Shown here piece by piece: positions 36,892 to 48,500 of a stretch of 64,000 nt of DNA (within the stretch, counting starts at the first letter, position 1; every line of letters begins with the position of its first letter). The translations under genes and the position numbers were made by a program. The notes under the pieces are model-generated. The model was not told the DNA's origin. It saw nothing but the letters and a program-made list of their open reading frames with translations, and made no database searches. This stretch comes from Akkermansiaceae bacterium (GTDB lineage Bacteria; Verrucomicrobiota; Verrucomicrobiia; Verrucomicrobiales; Akkermansiaceae): positions 1 through 64,000 of the forward strand of contig JAFLSS010000004.1 of NCBI GenBank assembly GCA_022510805.1. The letters run 5' to 3'.

Positions 36892-37865
36892 AAGGGGGAG
36901 GTGCCGATGATTTGGGTGAAGCGAGCATCGAGGATGAGTGCCTCGTGCACATTGAAGCTGATGTCTTTGCGCAGCTGCTCCACGGCTTTGAGCCGGAGCA
37001 GCAGGTCCGGCACCGGGCGCTTGGCCAGCTCGCTGAGCACGGGGGTGACGGGCTGTGTATCCGGCGCGTGGGAGGCGAGCAGGACGGCCTGCCCGAGGCA
37101 GAGGGTGATGAGCTCAAGCAGCTGCAGGCGCACGCCCAGGTATTCAGTCTCGATCATGGCGGCGGCGGTGTCTTTTTGGCGCGCCTCCCAGTCGCGGATA
37201 TCTGTGCCTTCTGCGATGGCTTTGGCCTCGCTCTTGATGGCGCCGTTGATGCGCTCGCTGATCTCCTCCCGGTATTGGGTGAGCAGCTCTTGAAAATCTG
37301 CCCGCAGCGCGAGGGCGGCCAGGTCAGTGCCAAAGTGCTGCAGCGCGGACTCGAGCGCGGGCAGGAAGCGGCGCTGGGCGTCTGTCAGGCGGGCGGCGGC
37401 GGGGCCGAGCTCTGCCATGTCCAGCCGGATGCAGCGGGAGAGAATGGTGGGCAGCAGGCGGCTCGGCAGCTCGGTGATGAGGATGATGAGGGTCTGCGGC
37501 GGGGGCTCCTCGAGGGTTTTGAGGAAGGCGTTGGCTGAGTCGTCCGACAGGCGGTCCGCCTCAAGGAGGATGACAAGTTTGGTCTCTCCCTCCGGGGCGC
37601 GCAGGGTCAGGAAGGGCTCCACGCTGCGCACGGCGTCGATGGTGATGCTGCGGATTTTGGAGCCCGGGCGCACGATGCGGCACATGGGGTGGCGCAGGGT
37701 ATCCAGGCTTTCGGCGCGGGCGCCGTTCAGGTATTCCGCCAGGGCGAGCGCCAGGCGGTGGGTGCCGCTCTCAGGGCTGCCCGTCACCAGCAGAGCGTGC
37801 GGCAGGCGCCCGCTTTGGTGCGCGTTTTTCAGCAAGCTGAGCGCCTGGTTCAGGGCAAAGGGCAT
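36888..37865 (-). CDS. holB: DNA polymerase III delta' subunit
   Basis: The 325-residue clamp-loader subunit is an AAA+ protein of HolB type. The N-terminus HALLVTGSPESGTHRLALAL replaces the Walker A lysine with histidine, as expected for the non-hydrolysing delta' subunit. Other motifs are KLVILLEADRLSDDSANAFL, KTLEEPPPQTL and LPTILSRCIRL (SRC sensor). The zinc cysteines of E. coli delta' are absent. It is co-transcribed with pheA 12 nt upstream. Confidence 0.92.
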   Translation of the reverse strand: MPFALNQALSLLKNAHQSGRLPHALLVTGSPESGTHRLALALAEYLNGARAESLDTLRHPMCRIVRPGSKIRSITIDAVRSVEPFLTLRAPEGETKLVILLEADRLSDDSANAFLKTLEEPPPQTLIILITELPSRLLPTILSRCIRLDMAELGPAAARLTDAQRRFLPALESALQHFGTDLAALALRADFQELLTQYREEISERINGAIKSEAKAIAEGTDIRDWEARQKDTAAAMIETEYLGVRLQLLELITLCLGQAVLLASHAPDTQPVTPVLSELAKRPVPDLLLRLKAVEQLRKDISFNVHEALILDARFTQIIGTSPL

Positions 37866-37877
37866 GGCGGGTGCGGG

Positions 37878-38990
37878 TCAGTCGTTATCAGGGTAGGAGC
37901 CGAGGATGATGAGCTCTGCCGTGTTGTGCCGCAGCGCCTCGAGGCATTCCTTGAGGGGGGAGGCGGTGTGGTGCCCTTCTACATCTGCAAAGAAGAGGTA
38001 GCGCCAGGGGGCGGAGGGCATGGGGCGCGCGTTGAGGCAGAGCATGTTGATGGAATACTGGTGGAAGATGTTGAGCACGGCTGCCAGTTTGCCGGGGGTG
38101 TGGTTCACGCTGAAGGCGAGGGAGGTGCGGTCCTTCCCCGTGGGGCGGGTGCCCTGCTTGCCGACGATGACGAAGCGTGTCGTGTTCGAGAGGTCGTTCT
38201 GCGCGGTTTCGCTCAGCATGTGGAGTTTGTAGATTTTTTCCAGCATGGGGCTGCCCAGGGCGGCGGTGTGGCCGGTGGTGTCAGCGGCGGCCAGTTGGGC
38301 GGCGGCGGCGGTGGAATCTGCCGGCACGCGCCGTGCCTGCGGGCAGTGCTTGCTCAGCCAGGTGCTGCACTGCTTGAGTGCCTGGGGGTGGGAGGTGATG
38401 GTGTGGAGCTGCTCCGGCGGCAGCGGGGCGGCGGCGAGGAGGCAGTTGTGCACGGGCTGCTTGATCTGGGAGCAGATGCGCACTCCTGTGTCGCGCATGA
38501 GGGGGTCGAGTGTCTGGGAGACAAAGCCTGCGATGCTGTTTTCGATGGGCAGCATGCCGTAGTCTGCCTGGTTGCTTTCCACGGCGTGGATGATGGCTTC
38601 AAAGGTGGTGCAGGCGAGGAAGGTGACCTCGTTGCCGAAGCGGTTGTAGGCGGCTTGGTGGCTCCAGGTGCCCTCCGGGCCCAGGTAGGCTACTTTGAGG
38701 CCGCCTTCCACTTTGTAGGCGCTGCTGATGATTTGGCGGTAGATGTTGTGGATGGATTGCCGGGCGGTATGGGGGTTGACCAGCGGGGCGCTCGGCTGTG
38801 CGGTTTCGCACAGGGCGGTGAGTTTTTGGCTCATGGCGGCCTCGCGCTCAGGGGCATAGAGGGGGAGGTTGCGCTTGCGCTTGTATTCGCCCACAAGGGC
38901 TACTTGCTGCATACGCGCCACAAGGAGGCGCACGATTTCGCGGTCGATGCTGTCGATTTCCGCGCGTATGTCATCGAGTTCTGCTGCCAT
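37878..38990 (-). CDS. pheA: Bifunctional chorismate mutase/prephenate dehydratase
   Basis: The 370-residue P-protein makes phenylpyruvate from chorismate. Residues 1-90 are the AroQ chorismate mutase (DIRAEIDSIDREIVRLLVAR). The prephenate dehydratase follows with VAYLGPEGTWSHQAA, the GMLPIENSIAG block and NTTRFVIVG (TRF motif). A C-terminal ACT domain (AFSVNHTPGKLAAVLNIF) should give phenylalanine feedback. The start at 38990 is chosen because the -10 box (39001-39006) lies inside the longer reading starting at 39029. Confidence 0.95.
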   Translation of the reverse strand: MAAELDDIRAEIDSIDREIVRLLVARMQQVALVGEYKRKRNLPLYAPEREAAMSQKLTALCETAQPSAPLVNPHTARQSIHNIYRQIISSAYKVEGGLKVAYLGPEGTWSHQAAYNRFGNEVTFLACTTFEAIIHAVESNQADYGMLPIENSIAGFVSQTLDPLMRDTGVRICSQIKQPVHNCLLAAAPLPPEQLHTITSHPQALKQCSTWLSKHCPQARRVPADSTAAAAQLAAADTTGHTAALGSPMLEKIYKLHMLSETAQNDLSNTTRFVIVGKQGTRPTGKDRTSLAFSVNHTPGKLAAVLNIFHQYSINMLCLNARPMPSAPWRYLFFADVEGHHTASPLKECLEALRHNTAELIILGSYPDND

Positions 38991-39000
38991 GTCAGGGGTG

Positions 39001-39029
39001 ATGATAGCACAATGCTGCCGGGTTTTCAA
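39001..39029 (-). promoter_or_regulatory. Promoter of the pheA-holB-yicC-gmk unit
   Basis: The minus strand reads TTGAAA (39024-39029), 17 bp, TATCAT (39001-39006). The -10 ends 10 nt before the ATG at 38990, so the leader would be about 4 nt. This makes a start at 39029 impossible on this transcript. Confidence 0.65.
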
Positions 39030-39124
39030 TGCTTGATTTCTCTCTGCCTGCGGATCTGCCCGTGGGGGGTGGGTGGCAGGGGTGGGGGGCTTTGTCTCTC
39101 CTTTCGCTTGCCGGGGTGGCGGGG

Positions 39125-39436
39125 TCAGCGGTGCGCTTTTTTGCGGAGGGTGGTGATGCGCTGCTCCATTTTGGGGCGCAGGTGGGTGGTGATGTAGTCA
39201 AACCCTTGGGCGAGGCCGCCTTGTTTGTAGGCGGTGCCGATGCGGGCTTCCACGGCGGTGGCGTTGCCGATGAGGCGCAGGAATTGGTTGGAGGTGAGCT
39301 GCATGAAGAGTTCGCCATCCATGGTGCCGTGGTTCATTTGCAGGATCCACTCGCGCACGTAGAGCGCGAGCACGGCATCCCCGATCCACGCATCCGCGCG
39401 GACGGCCGGATCCAGGTCAGGGGGGAGGTGGGACAT
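39125..39436 (-). CDS. Mini-ribonuclease III-like protein
   Basis: The 103-residue product is a bare RNase III domain without a dsRNA-binding domain, like the MrnC family that matures 23S rRNA. The first signature, WIGDAVLALYVREWIL, keeps the Gly-Asp-Ala-Val core, and NATAVEARIGTAYKQGGL keeps the second acidic residue. I start at MSHLPPDLD (39436); a start at 39475 would only add Pro/His-rich residues. It follows the autotransporter terminator. Confidence 0.82.
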   Translation of the reverse strand: MSHLPPDLDPAVRADAWIGDAVLALYVREWILQMNHGTMDGELFMQLTSNQFLRLIGNATAVEARIGTAYKQGGLAQGFDYITTHLRPKMEQRITTLRKKAHR

Positions 39437-39480
39437 GGGGGATTCTGGGAGGTGGTGGTGGGGAGAAGGCGGCACAGCAT

Positions 39481-39544
39481 CCGGCGGGTCGGGTGGTGGG
39501 GGAGGAGGTCCTCTTTTCCCCCCCGGGTGGGCCCGACCCGCCGG
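39481..39544 (-). terminator. Autotransporter terminator hairpin
   Basis: A 13-bp perfect stem, CCGGCGGGTCGGG (39481-39493) with CCCGACCCGCCGG (39532-39544), encloses a loop that can pair internally (GGGGGAGGAGG with CCTCTTTTCCCCC). It starts 10 nt after the autotransporter stop. No U-tract follows. Confidence 0.65.
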
Positions 39545-39553
39545 GGTGTAGGG

Positions 39554-42500
39554 TTAGAAGCTGAATCTGTAACCCGCTGTGGCGTTGAGGCCGGTGTAGC
39601 CGCTGCGGACCTCGAGCGAGGTGTCCACGAACACGCTGCCGCTGGAAGCGCCGAGCGGAACAGTGAGGCCGGCGCCGAGCTCCACACCCACGGCGCCCAC
39701 TCTGGCGCTCTCCACCTCAGCCTGCACGTTGGCGCCATTCACCAGGGCGTTGGTGGCGGTGCCGGAGCGGTCGCCCGCGTCCAGTTTCACGAGGGCGCGC
39801 GCTTCGAGGATGGAGGTGCGGTTGTAGGCGTTTTCACCCACGATGGCCTGAGCCCGAGCGCCCAAGCCGAAGGTGACCACATCGTGCGAGATGTCGCCCA
39901 CGCGCAGGCCGGCATCACTGCCGGACTCCGTGTAGCCCGAGATGGTGGCGTGTGTGATCTGGGTGTTGAAGACCGTCTGCAGGATGAAGGTGCCCTCCGT
40001 GTTCATGACGTGGGCATAGCCTACTTCATACAGGGCGCCCAGGGCGAAGCCGCTGGTGTTGCCGAGGGTCTTGTAGCTGCCCAGGGCGTGGTCGACGGTG
40101 CGGTTGAGGGTGACATCTGCCACGCCGCCGGACACGATGAACGTGTGCAGCCAAGCGCCGCTGGCATGGCGGGCAAAGGCGGTCAGGTAGGTGGTGTCCA
40201 GGTTGCCCGTGGCGCGGTCTGCCGCCTCGGGTTTGAGGTCACCATACATGGCCGAGATCGCGAGCCCGATGGTCGTGTTGCGGTCCCAATCCGTGTCGAT
40301 GCCCACCGTGCCGCCCCAGCTGGAGAGGGAGTAACCGGGGGCCAGGCTGTTCGCCTTGGTCTTGAAGTTGCTGCCCTCGGCGTTGATCCACATGTGGTAG
40401 ATCTGCTCGGAGCTGTCGTACACCTCATATGAGGGTTCGGCCGCCATGGTGGTGGTGCGGTTGCGGATGGTGCCCAGCTGGCGCTGAATATCATGCGCCA
40501 GGGCGCTGCCCAGCACGCTCACAGAGGCGCCTGCGCCGGCCGCGAGGGTGCGGCTCATGGCGGCCTCATCTCCGCTGTAGTAGAGGGCTGCCAGGGCGCT
40601 GGTGACTTTGTAGAGGTCAGAGTTTTCATCCTCGGACATGCGGTCCCAGGCGGCGGATTCCGGGCTGCTGGCTGCCCAGAAGAGGGTGGCGCCGGCGCGG
40701 GCGTTCTTCTCCATGTTGGGCAGTTCGAAGCGGTTTTCGGTGATTTCGCGCACTTGGAGTTGCAGTTTTTCCTGGCGGATGCGCAGATCTGCCGCTTCAT
40801 AGTGGAGGAAGGGCACGCCCTGCAGGGTGATATCCAGGCTGTGCAGCGCTTTATCATTGGCTGACTTGCCAACCTGCGCCAGGGTGACCCAGCCGTCATT
40901 TTCGATGAGCTGGCCGCGCCCGGTGGATTCGATGACAAACTCTGCCGGGCTTTCCACGGTGAACGAGTCGGCCTTGAAGATGCTGCCGGCGTAGTCGGTG
41001 TCGAGCCGGTAGGTAGTCTTGGAGCCGGCCGCGAGCGTGATGTCCTGGAAGTAGGTGTAGCTGCGGTTGCCGGACACGTCGATGGTCAGGTCACCGCTGT
41101 TGACCAGGCTCCAAGCGGCGCTCACGCTCGTGGTCACATTGTCCAGGATCAGCCGGCCCTTGGCAGCCACATTCAGCGTGCCGCCGCCCATGCCCATGCC
41201 CATGCCATCCCCGGCGAGCTCGCCGGAGAAGGGCTCGCCATTGGAGCCGGTGATGGTGAGCACGCTGCTTTCATAGCCGCGCAGGGTGCCCTTGCCGCTG
41301 AAGCTGTTCACGCTGTTTTGGGTGGAGTTGCGCAGGTCGAGCAAGCTGTCGGAGGCGAGCTTCAGGTGCACATTGTCCAGTTGCTGAGAGTTCGGCCCGC
41401 CGGTGAGGGTGAGCTGGGCATCCTGCCCCACGGTCAGCACACCTGTGCCATCTCCGCCGGTGAAGCGGGTGGTGCGCAGCTCATTGGAGCCTTCAGTGAG
41501 CACGAGCTCAGCCTCTTTGGTGAGGATGATGTGGTTATCCGTGCCGGAGTAGGCAGCGCTGCTGCTCTCGGTGATGGTGGTGATGCTGGTCTTGGTGCCG
41601 TTGGTCAGGGTGAGGCCGCGTTTTTCATCGGCAGCCGCCGGGGTGGTGTAGTTGAACACCAGCGCGTTGATGCTGTTGTCCGAGCCGCCCTGCAGCACGA
41701 TGCTGCCCTCTGCCAGCACCACATCGCCGGAGGCTTTCAGACCGCCCTGGCCGGTTTCAGCACTGCCGATGCTCAGCGTGCCGCTGCCCATCTTGCGGAT
41801 GTCGACCCCCGGATCGGAGGTGATGGTGCCCTTGAAGGTGGTGTCCATGCCATTGGCCTCAGCGGGGTCAAGGCCGGTGTCCATGTGGTTGTCCAGGATC
41901 ACAGTCACGCGGTCCATCTCGGGGTAGTCGCTGCCGTTGTGCAGGCCGAGGGAGGAGTTTTCGAGGCCGACGAGGTTGTGGATGACGCCGCCGCCGAGCT
42001 GCTGCTCGTTGGCAGTGGCGCCATTTTCAGCCGTGGCGGCACCGGTGAGGGTGAGGTCCAGCGAGTTGTTCTTGCCCACCACAGTGGCGCGGAATTGATC
42101 CAGCTGGCCGTAGCCGCTGTCAAAGGCGCCCACGGTGTCCTTGAATTCGGGGTGTGACTCGTCCACGATGTACACATCCGTGATCTTGCCGCCCAGGCGG
42201 ATGCTGCCGCCCTCCACGCCTTCGATTTGCAGGCCCACATAGAGGAGCAGGCGCAGGTAGCTGCCGCTGCTGTACACGATGTCGTTCCACATGCTGTCAT
42301 TGAGCGTCAGGTTGCCGCCTTGCAGCACGTAGAGGTAGCTCGGGTCAGTGCCGTCGATGCTGCGGTCCGTGAGCAGCTTGAAGAAGCCCTCCTCAGAGAA
42401 GTCCAGCACGAAGCTCGGGTCTGCCGGGTCACCGAGATCCCGCACCACCACATTGCCGCCCACGGTCTGAATCATGGCGGAGTTGCCGCTGCCGGCGGTG

Positions 42501-45500
42501 GCGGTGGAGCCCATGTTTTTCTCGCCGAAGCGCATGGTGAGGTGGGTGTTCTTGCCGCCCACGGTGATATTGCCCGCCACGTTGGTGAGTTGGCTGTGGG
42601 CTTCCAGGTAGATGTTGTCAAACATGCTGCCCTGGGTGCGGCCGGCATCCACGAGGGTGCCCTGCAGCTCGCCGTTCGCATCCAGCCATGTGCGGGTTTG
42701 CACGTTGAGGTGGGCGCTTCCCTTGGCGGTGATGGCGCTGCCGAGCGTGCCGGCTGTGAGCACGAAGTCGCCATCGCCGCGGAGTTCACGGCCTTGCCAC
42801 AGGCCGTTCATGACTTCGCCGTTGAGGTTCACATAACCCAGGCGGATGCCGGCGGCGCCTGCATGAGTGATGAGGGCGCCGGTGGCCTGTTTGTCGCCGG
42901 TGAGGATGAGCTCTCCCGCGCCCTGGTTTTCCAGGGAGGTCTGGCTGCCCCACTCGTCATTGCCCACGCTGCCTGCCAGTACGACTTGGCTCGCGTAGTC
43001 GAAGATGAAGAGGCCATCACCCGCGAGGGTGGTGTTGACCACGGCTTCGGTCACATAGCCCGTGGCGGGGTCTGTGGTGTGGGTGCCCACCTGGTCCCCG
43101 CGCAGGGTCCAGGATGAGGTCACGCTGCCGGTGCCGCGGTTGCCCATGGCAACGAGGGTGCCCGTGAAGCCGGAGATATCATTGCTCTCGATGGTGTGGT
43201 GGAAGTACTTGTTGCTGCCGGCGGCTTCTGCTGCCACCAGGGTGCCTTCGCCCACCAGTTTGTCGGTCTTGAGGGTGATGCCGGCGTTGGTTTCCAGCGT
43301 GGTGCGCGCGGCATCATAGCCGCCCAGGTAGTTCACGTGCTCCACTTCCACCGAGGCGGTGGTGATGGTGGAGGAGGCGTCATCTGCCAGGATGAGGTGG
43401 CGGCCGGCGAGCCAGAGGTTGGTGTTCTTGCCACCCAGGGCTTCTGCCGAGGCGGCGTACACGGTGTTCACCACGTCCTTGGCGCCGCTGCCCACGAGCC
43501 GGATGCTGCCGCTAAAGCCGCTGTTGTTCGCGTACAGGAGGTAGGGTGCATTGGTGGCGGCGGTGAAGGTGAGGCCGCTGTTGTCCTCGGTGCCGATCTG
43601 GGCGGTGCCGCCCGCGCGGTTGATGTCGGTGAAGGGGCTGTTGATGCGCATCACGGCATTGGTGCCCTGAAGGCTGAAGCCCACCGTGGCGCCCTCACCC
43701 ACATGGATGTTGGGCATGTCCAGCGTGGTGAGGCTGCCCTCTGCCGCGTGCAGCGCGTAGAGGAGGGTGCCATCTGTGGCTTTGATGCTGCCGCTGATCA
43801 CAGGGGCGGCTTCTGTTTCCTGCCACTCGACAAGCAGGGTGCCGCTGCCGGATTTCTCCAGGCCGGTCTCGAGCGCGAGCTTCACGCCGGAGTTGTTCGC
43901 GCGGGTGGCATCTGCCGTGCCCCAGCGGGCGTAGCTGCCCTCTGCCACCTCTGCGATCTCTGCCGCGGTGGCGAGGCCGAGCTGATCTGCCGTCGGGTCG
44001 CCCACGCGGATCCTGACGATGGCGGGCTTGTTGCTGCTGTCCTTGCTGGTTTCAGCATCCACGAGGGAGCTCAGGTCGCTCCGCACGATGACTTCTTCTG
44101 TATCTGCCGTGACGGAGTAGCCGAGCACGCCGCCCTGGAAGGCGATCTTGGTGGCGGTGGCGGCCTCGGTGATGAGGGCTTCTTCATGCGCGAGCATGAG
44201 GGTGCCGCCGTCCTTGAGCTGCACGGTATCCAGGCGTGTGTTGGCGAGCTGTAGGGTGAGCTCGGCTTCATAGCCCGCTTTGCCGCCCACGGCGAGGATG
44301 CCGCTCAGGTTCAGGCCGCCGGTGGTGGCATCTTTTTGCACGAAGGTGTAGGTGCCGCCCTCCACATACACATTGCTCGGGGTGAGCGTGCCGTCCAGCT
44401 GCACCACGCCGCCGTTGGCATCTGCCCCGGAGGCGGTGAAGTACACATCGCTCCCATTGGGGGAGTCGGTGTTGGTGGTGTTCCAGTTGGAGGAGTCGTC
44501 GGACCAGATGCCGTCTTCGGCGGTGTCATCTGTGCCGCCCCAGATCCACTTCTCTGAGGCCGTTTCGTGCACGCGCAGGTAGAGCTTGTTCTCACGCACC
44601 AGCAGCTCGAGCTCCAGGGTGGGATCTGTCAGGTGCTCCTTGCTGAAGGCATCCACCTCTGCATCCGAGAAGGCGAACATGTCGCGGGTGATGTCATCTG
44701 CCAGGCCGCTGGCCAGGTAGTAAGAGCCCAGCTGCAGCTGCTCGTCTTTCCCCATGATGAGCTCCAGGCCGATGCCGCCTGCCGCCGCGGTCAGTTGGCA
44801 ATCTGTGCCGGCTTGCAGGTAGGCCAGGGAGGAGTTGTTGGCTTTGCGGCCGGAGAGGTTGAAGGCAAGGCCGCCCTCAAGGCTTTGGGACTTGCCCAGC
44901 ACCAGCTCACCCGCCTGCACCACGATCTTGCCGGTGTAGGCGCCGCCGGTGTTGTCCTTGAGGCCGTTGGCGATGCTCAGCAGGCCGCCGCCTGTCTTGG
45001 TGAAGGTGTCGCCGAGCACTTCCAGCCCCGTGGCGGAGGCGATGTTGGCCGCGCCCACTTCTGTGTTCACCTCCACTTCGTTGAAGTGCGTGTAGTTCAC
45101 CTGCTCATTGGCTGCGGCGTTGGCGCTGAGGATATTCAGGCGTGCGCGGTCCACAGAGGCTGTGGTGTCGCCGCCCTCGTAGCCGCCGGAGATGGTGAGC
45201 ACAGTATTCCCCTCGGGGGAGAAGACGATGTCATCCGTGAGCACCACTTCCGTCTCCGCGGTGTGTGCGGTCACGCCATCCTCCAGCTTGCCGGCGGCGT
45301 ATACATGGCCGCTCAGGGTGCCGCTGTAGAGGAGGACGCTGATGCTGCCCTGCTGATTGGTGGTGGTATCTCCCGCCGCCATGTAGCTGCCGCCATACAC
45401 ATTGCCCGTGATGGTGGGGGTGGCGGTGGTGGTGTCGCCCTCTGCCAAGAGGGTGCCGATGATGACGGAGGAGGTGGCTTGCTCTGCCTGTGCGGCGTCG

Positions 45501-48500
45501 GCATGCGCGCTGCCCTGCAGGTAGTGGCCGCCGAAGATGCTGCCTGAGACCTGTGCCGCCCCGACGATGCTCACGGACGTGGTGCCCGCATGGGCGGTGG
45601 AGTCGGCGCTGTTGGCTGCGGCATAGTGGCCGCCCACGAGGGTGCCGCTCACGCTGCCGCCGGTGATTTCGAGGCTGCTGCCGGCTGCCGTGAGGCTCAG
45701 CCCGCTGCCGGCCAGGTAGCCGCCGCCGGCGAATACGGCGTCCGCGCCGCCCACGGTGGCCTCCGTCAGGGTGACCCGGCTGGACCCGGTGAGCTCTGCC
45801 GAGCCGCCGGAGCCTGCCAGGTAGCTACCGCCGGCCACCACGCCGCCGGTCAGCGAGACATCGGCGCCGGTGAGGCTCACGCTGCTTTCGGTGGCGGAGG
45901 CGTGGCCGCCATCGGCGAAGTCGAGCTTGTCACCGCCGATGATCAGCACCTCCTCACCAAAGCTGCCGCCGGTGATATCCACCTGCGAGCCGCCGGTGCG
46001 TGTGAGCTCGCCGCTGAAAGACTCTGCCAGGCTGCCGCCCACAAGATCACAGCTGTAGCTGCCGCCGCGCACACTCACCAAGCTGTTGCCCCGGTGGGTG
46101 ATGCTGCCGGCGCTGCCTGTGGTGTAGGAGCCGCCTGCCACTCCGGCGCGGAAGTCACCGCTGCGCAGCTCCACAGAGCTGCCGCCGGTGAAGGTGGCCG
46201 AGCGTCCGGCCGCGGCATTCTCCAGCCAGAAACCACCCGCCACGAGCCCCGTGTAGGTGCCGCCCGCGAGGGTGATGACCGTATCCCCCATAAACTCGCT
46301 GGTGCCGGTGTCGCCCGCCACGCTCTGCACCCGGCTGGCGCCTGCCACTCCGCCGGAGAAGACAATGTCATTGCCCGCGGTGACGCGGATCCACGCATGC
46401 CCTTCCTCAAAGGAGTCACGGCGCGAGGTGCTGCTGCCCGAGGCCGCCACATAGTTGCCGCCCACCAGCGCCTTGGCGAACTCCCGGTTCGCATCCGGCA
46501 GGGGGGTGCCGGAGTCAGGGTCCATCCCGTAGTCGCTGAGGTTGATGATGATTTCGCTGTTGCCGCGGAAGATGGCCGCGCCGCTCTGCTGCGCGAGCTC
46601 AGTGTGCACCCAGGCATTACCGCCCACAATGGCGGTGAAAGCCGCGCCACGCGAGCTCCCGCCGATGGAGATGCCCGGCAGCGTGGCCGGGGCGGCCACA
46701 TTGCCCAGGGCGCAGTAGATGAAGATGCTGGAGTCACCCTCAAAATTGTAGTAGCCGGAGGCGCTGGCATGGCCTGTCAGCGCGCTGCCGCCCACAATAC
46801 TGCCCGGCAGCTCACCCCCCATGAAGGAGATGTAGGTGTTGCCGCGGAAGGAGAGGCTGCCGTTGGTCACATGGTTGGCACCCACGATGTAGTCCACCCG
46901 GCCGTCCTCGACCTGCAGGTGCGTGTTGCCCAGGAAGCCGCCCTCTCCCGCCGCGTGGCTCACGCCGGAGGAGGCGCCGACCAGCAGGTGGTAGTGCGTG
47001 TCCGCATCGGCGGGGTTCATGTAGATGTAGCTCTCACGCGCCACCCAGGTGGGGGCATCGGTGCCGGTGTACAGCTGCCCGCCGAGCACGGCTGCGTTCT
47101 CCCCGCCGCCGCCCGTGAGCTGGATAAGCGTGCGCGCGCCGCCCTTGTCATACGCTGAGTTGACCAGCGCCAGCGCATTGGCGTCAAACCCGCCATTCTT
47201 GGACAGAGTCTCGTCATAGCTGTAGTAATCCAGCTCATCCATCTTCGGCCCCTGGCTGTATTCCTTGGAGCCCCAGTTGGAGTCCCACGGCAGGTTCGAG
47301 TCCGTGAGGGAGCGCGTGAGCACTAGGTACAGCTCATTATCGCGCCATTGGAGTGTCCAATCGCGCGCGCCGAGCTGCCCGCCATCTATGGAGAGCAGGC
47401 TCTTGAGGCGCGCCACATTGTCCTTGGTGCCCGTGCCCACGATGCCCAGGTAGTAGCCATCTTGCAGCGCCTGCGCTGCGATCTCGTCCACATTCAGCGC
47501 GAGGTGCAGGCTCTGCTCAAGGATCTGGCTCACATCGAGCGTCAGGTATGAGTCATCATTCGTGTAATACAGCGTGGCCGCGCCGCTGAGCGCCAGGCCG
47601 GAGAAGTCATCCAACCCGCCGGCGCCGATGCCCAGATCACCGTTGTATTTCATGTACAGGGTGCCGCCGTTGGTGATGGTGAGGCGGTTGAGGAGGAAGC
47701 TGCCGCCGCCGCGCTTGCGGAAGTTATCACTCGCGGCGCCGGCTCCCAGCACTTCCATGCTGCCGCTCATGCCTGTGCTCTGCGAGATCTCGCGGATAAA
47801 GACGCCATACGTGGTGCGCAGGCCGATGGGGGTGCCCTCCTCGCCCACGGCGCCGGTGATCAAGCCGTTGTAGTCGTAGATCTTATCGACGGTGAAGCGC
47901 TGGTAGTGGTTGACTGTTGTGCCGGTGATGGCGGAGATATCCAGATTCCCGTCGCCGGTGAGATTCGTGAAGCCCAGCACTTGGCCGCCCGTGGCCGCGG
48001 CGGACCAGTTGATGTGGTCGGTGGTGTCCTTGCCGTTCACAGTGAGGGTGCCCAGCGTGAGGGCGATCGTGTTGGCGCCGCTCCCCGTCAGGGCGATGGT
48101 GCTGCCTCCCCCTATGCTCACATGCGTGCCGGAGCCGGTCCATGAGCCCACCATCCCCAGATTCAGCGTGCTGGCGCCCTCCAGCGTCAGGTCATTGGTG
48201 GTCAGGCGGCCGTTGACTGTGAGCACGCTGGCATCTGCCAGGCTCACGGCGCCGGTGCGGTTCACCAGCTCCCCATTCACCACCATTTGGGCGCTGTTGA
48301 TCATGCGCAAATCTCCCGCCACGGTGAGGGCGTTGTCCCCGCCGCCTGCCTTGCCCACGGTCACATGCCCGGCGTCCACGGTCATCTGCCCGTGCACAGA
48401 GTTTGCCGCGCCATTCGCGCTCAGTGTGCCTTCTTGCACGCTGAGGTCCAGCGTGGAGAGGGCTCCGGTGACACTCAGCTTGCTCCCCGCGCCGGTGATG

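Noticed and set aside
38991-39029. Upstream start for pheA
   Set aside because: The added residues are encoded inside the promoter (-10 at 39001-39006), so they would not be transcribed.
44500-47600. Open frames opposite the autotransporter
   Set aside because: They follow the codon periodicity of the autotransporter and show only Gly/Ala/Val-rich sequence.
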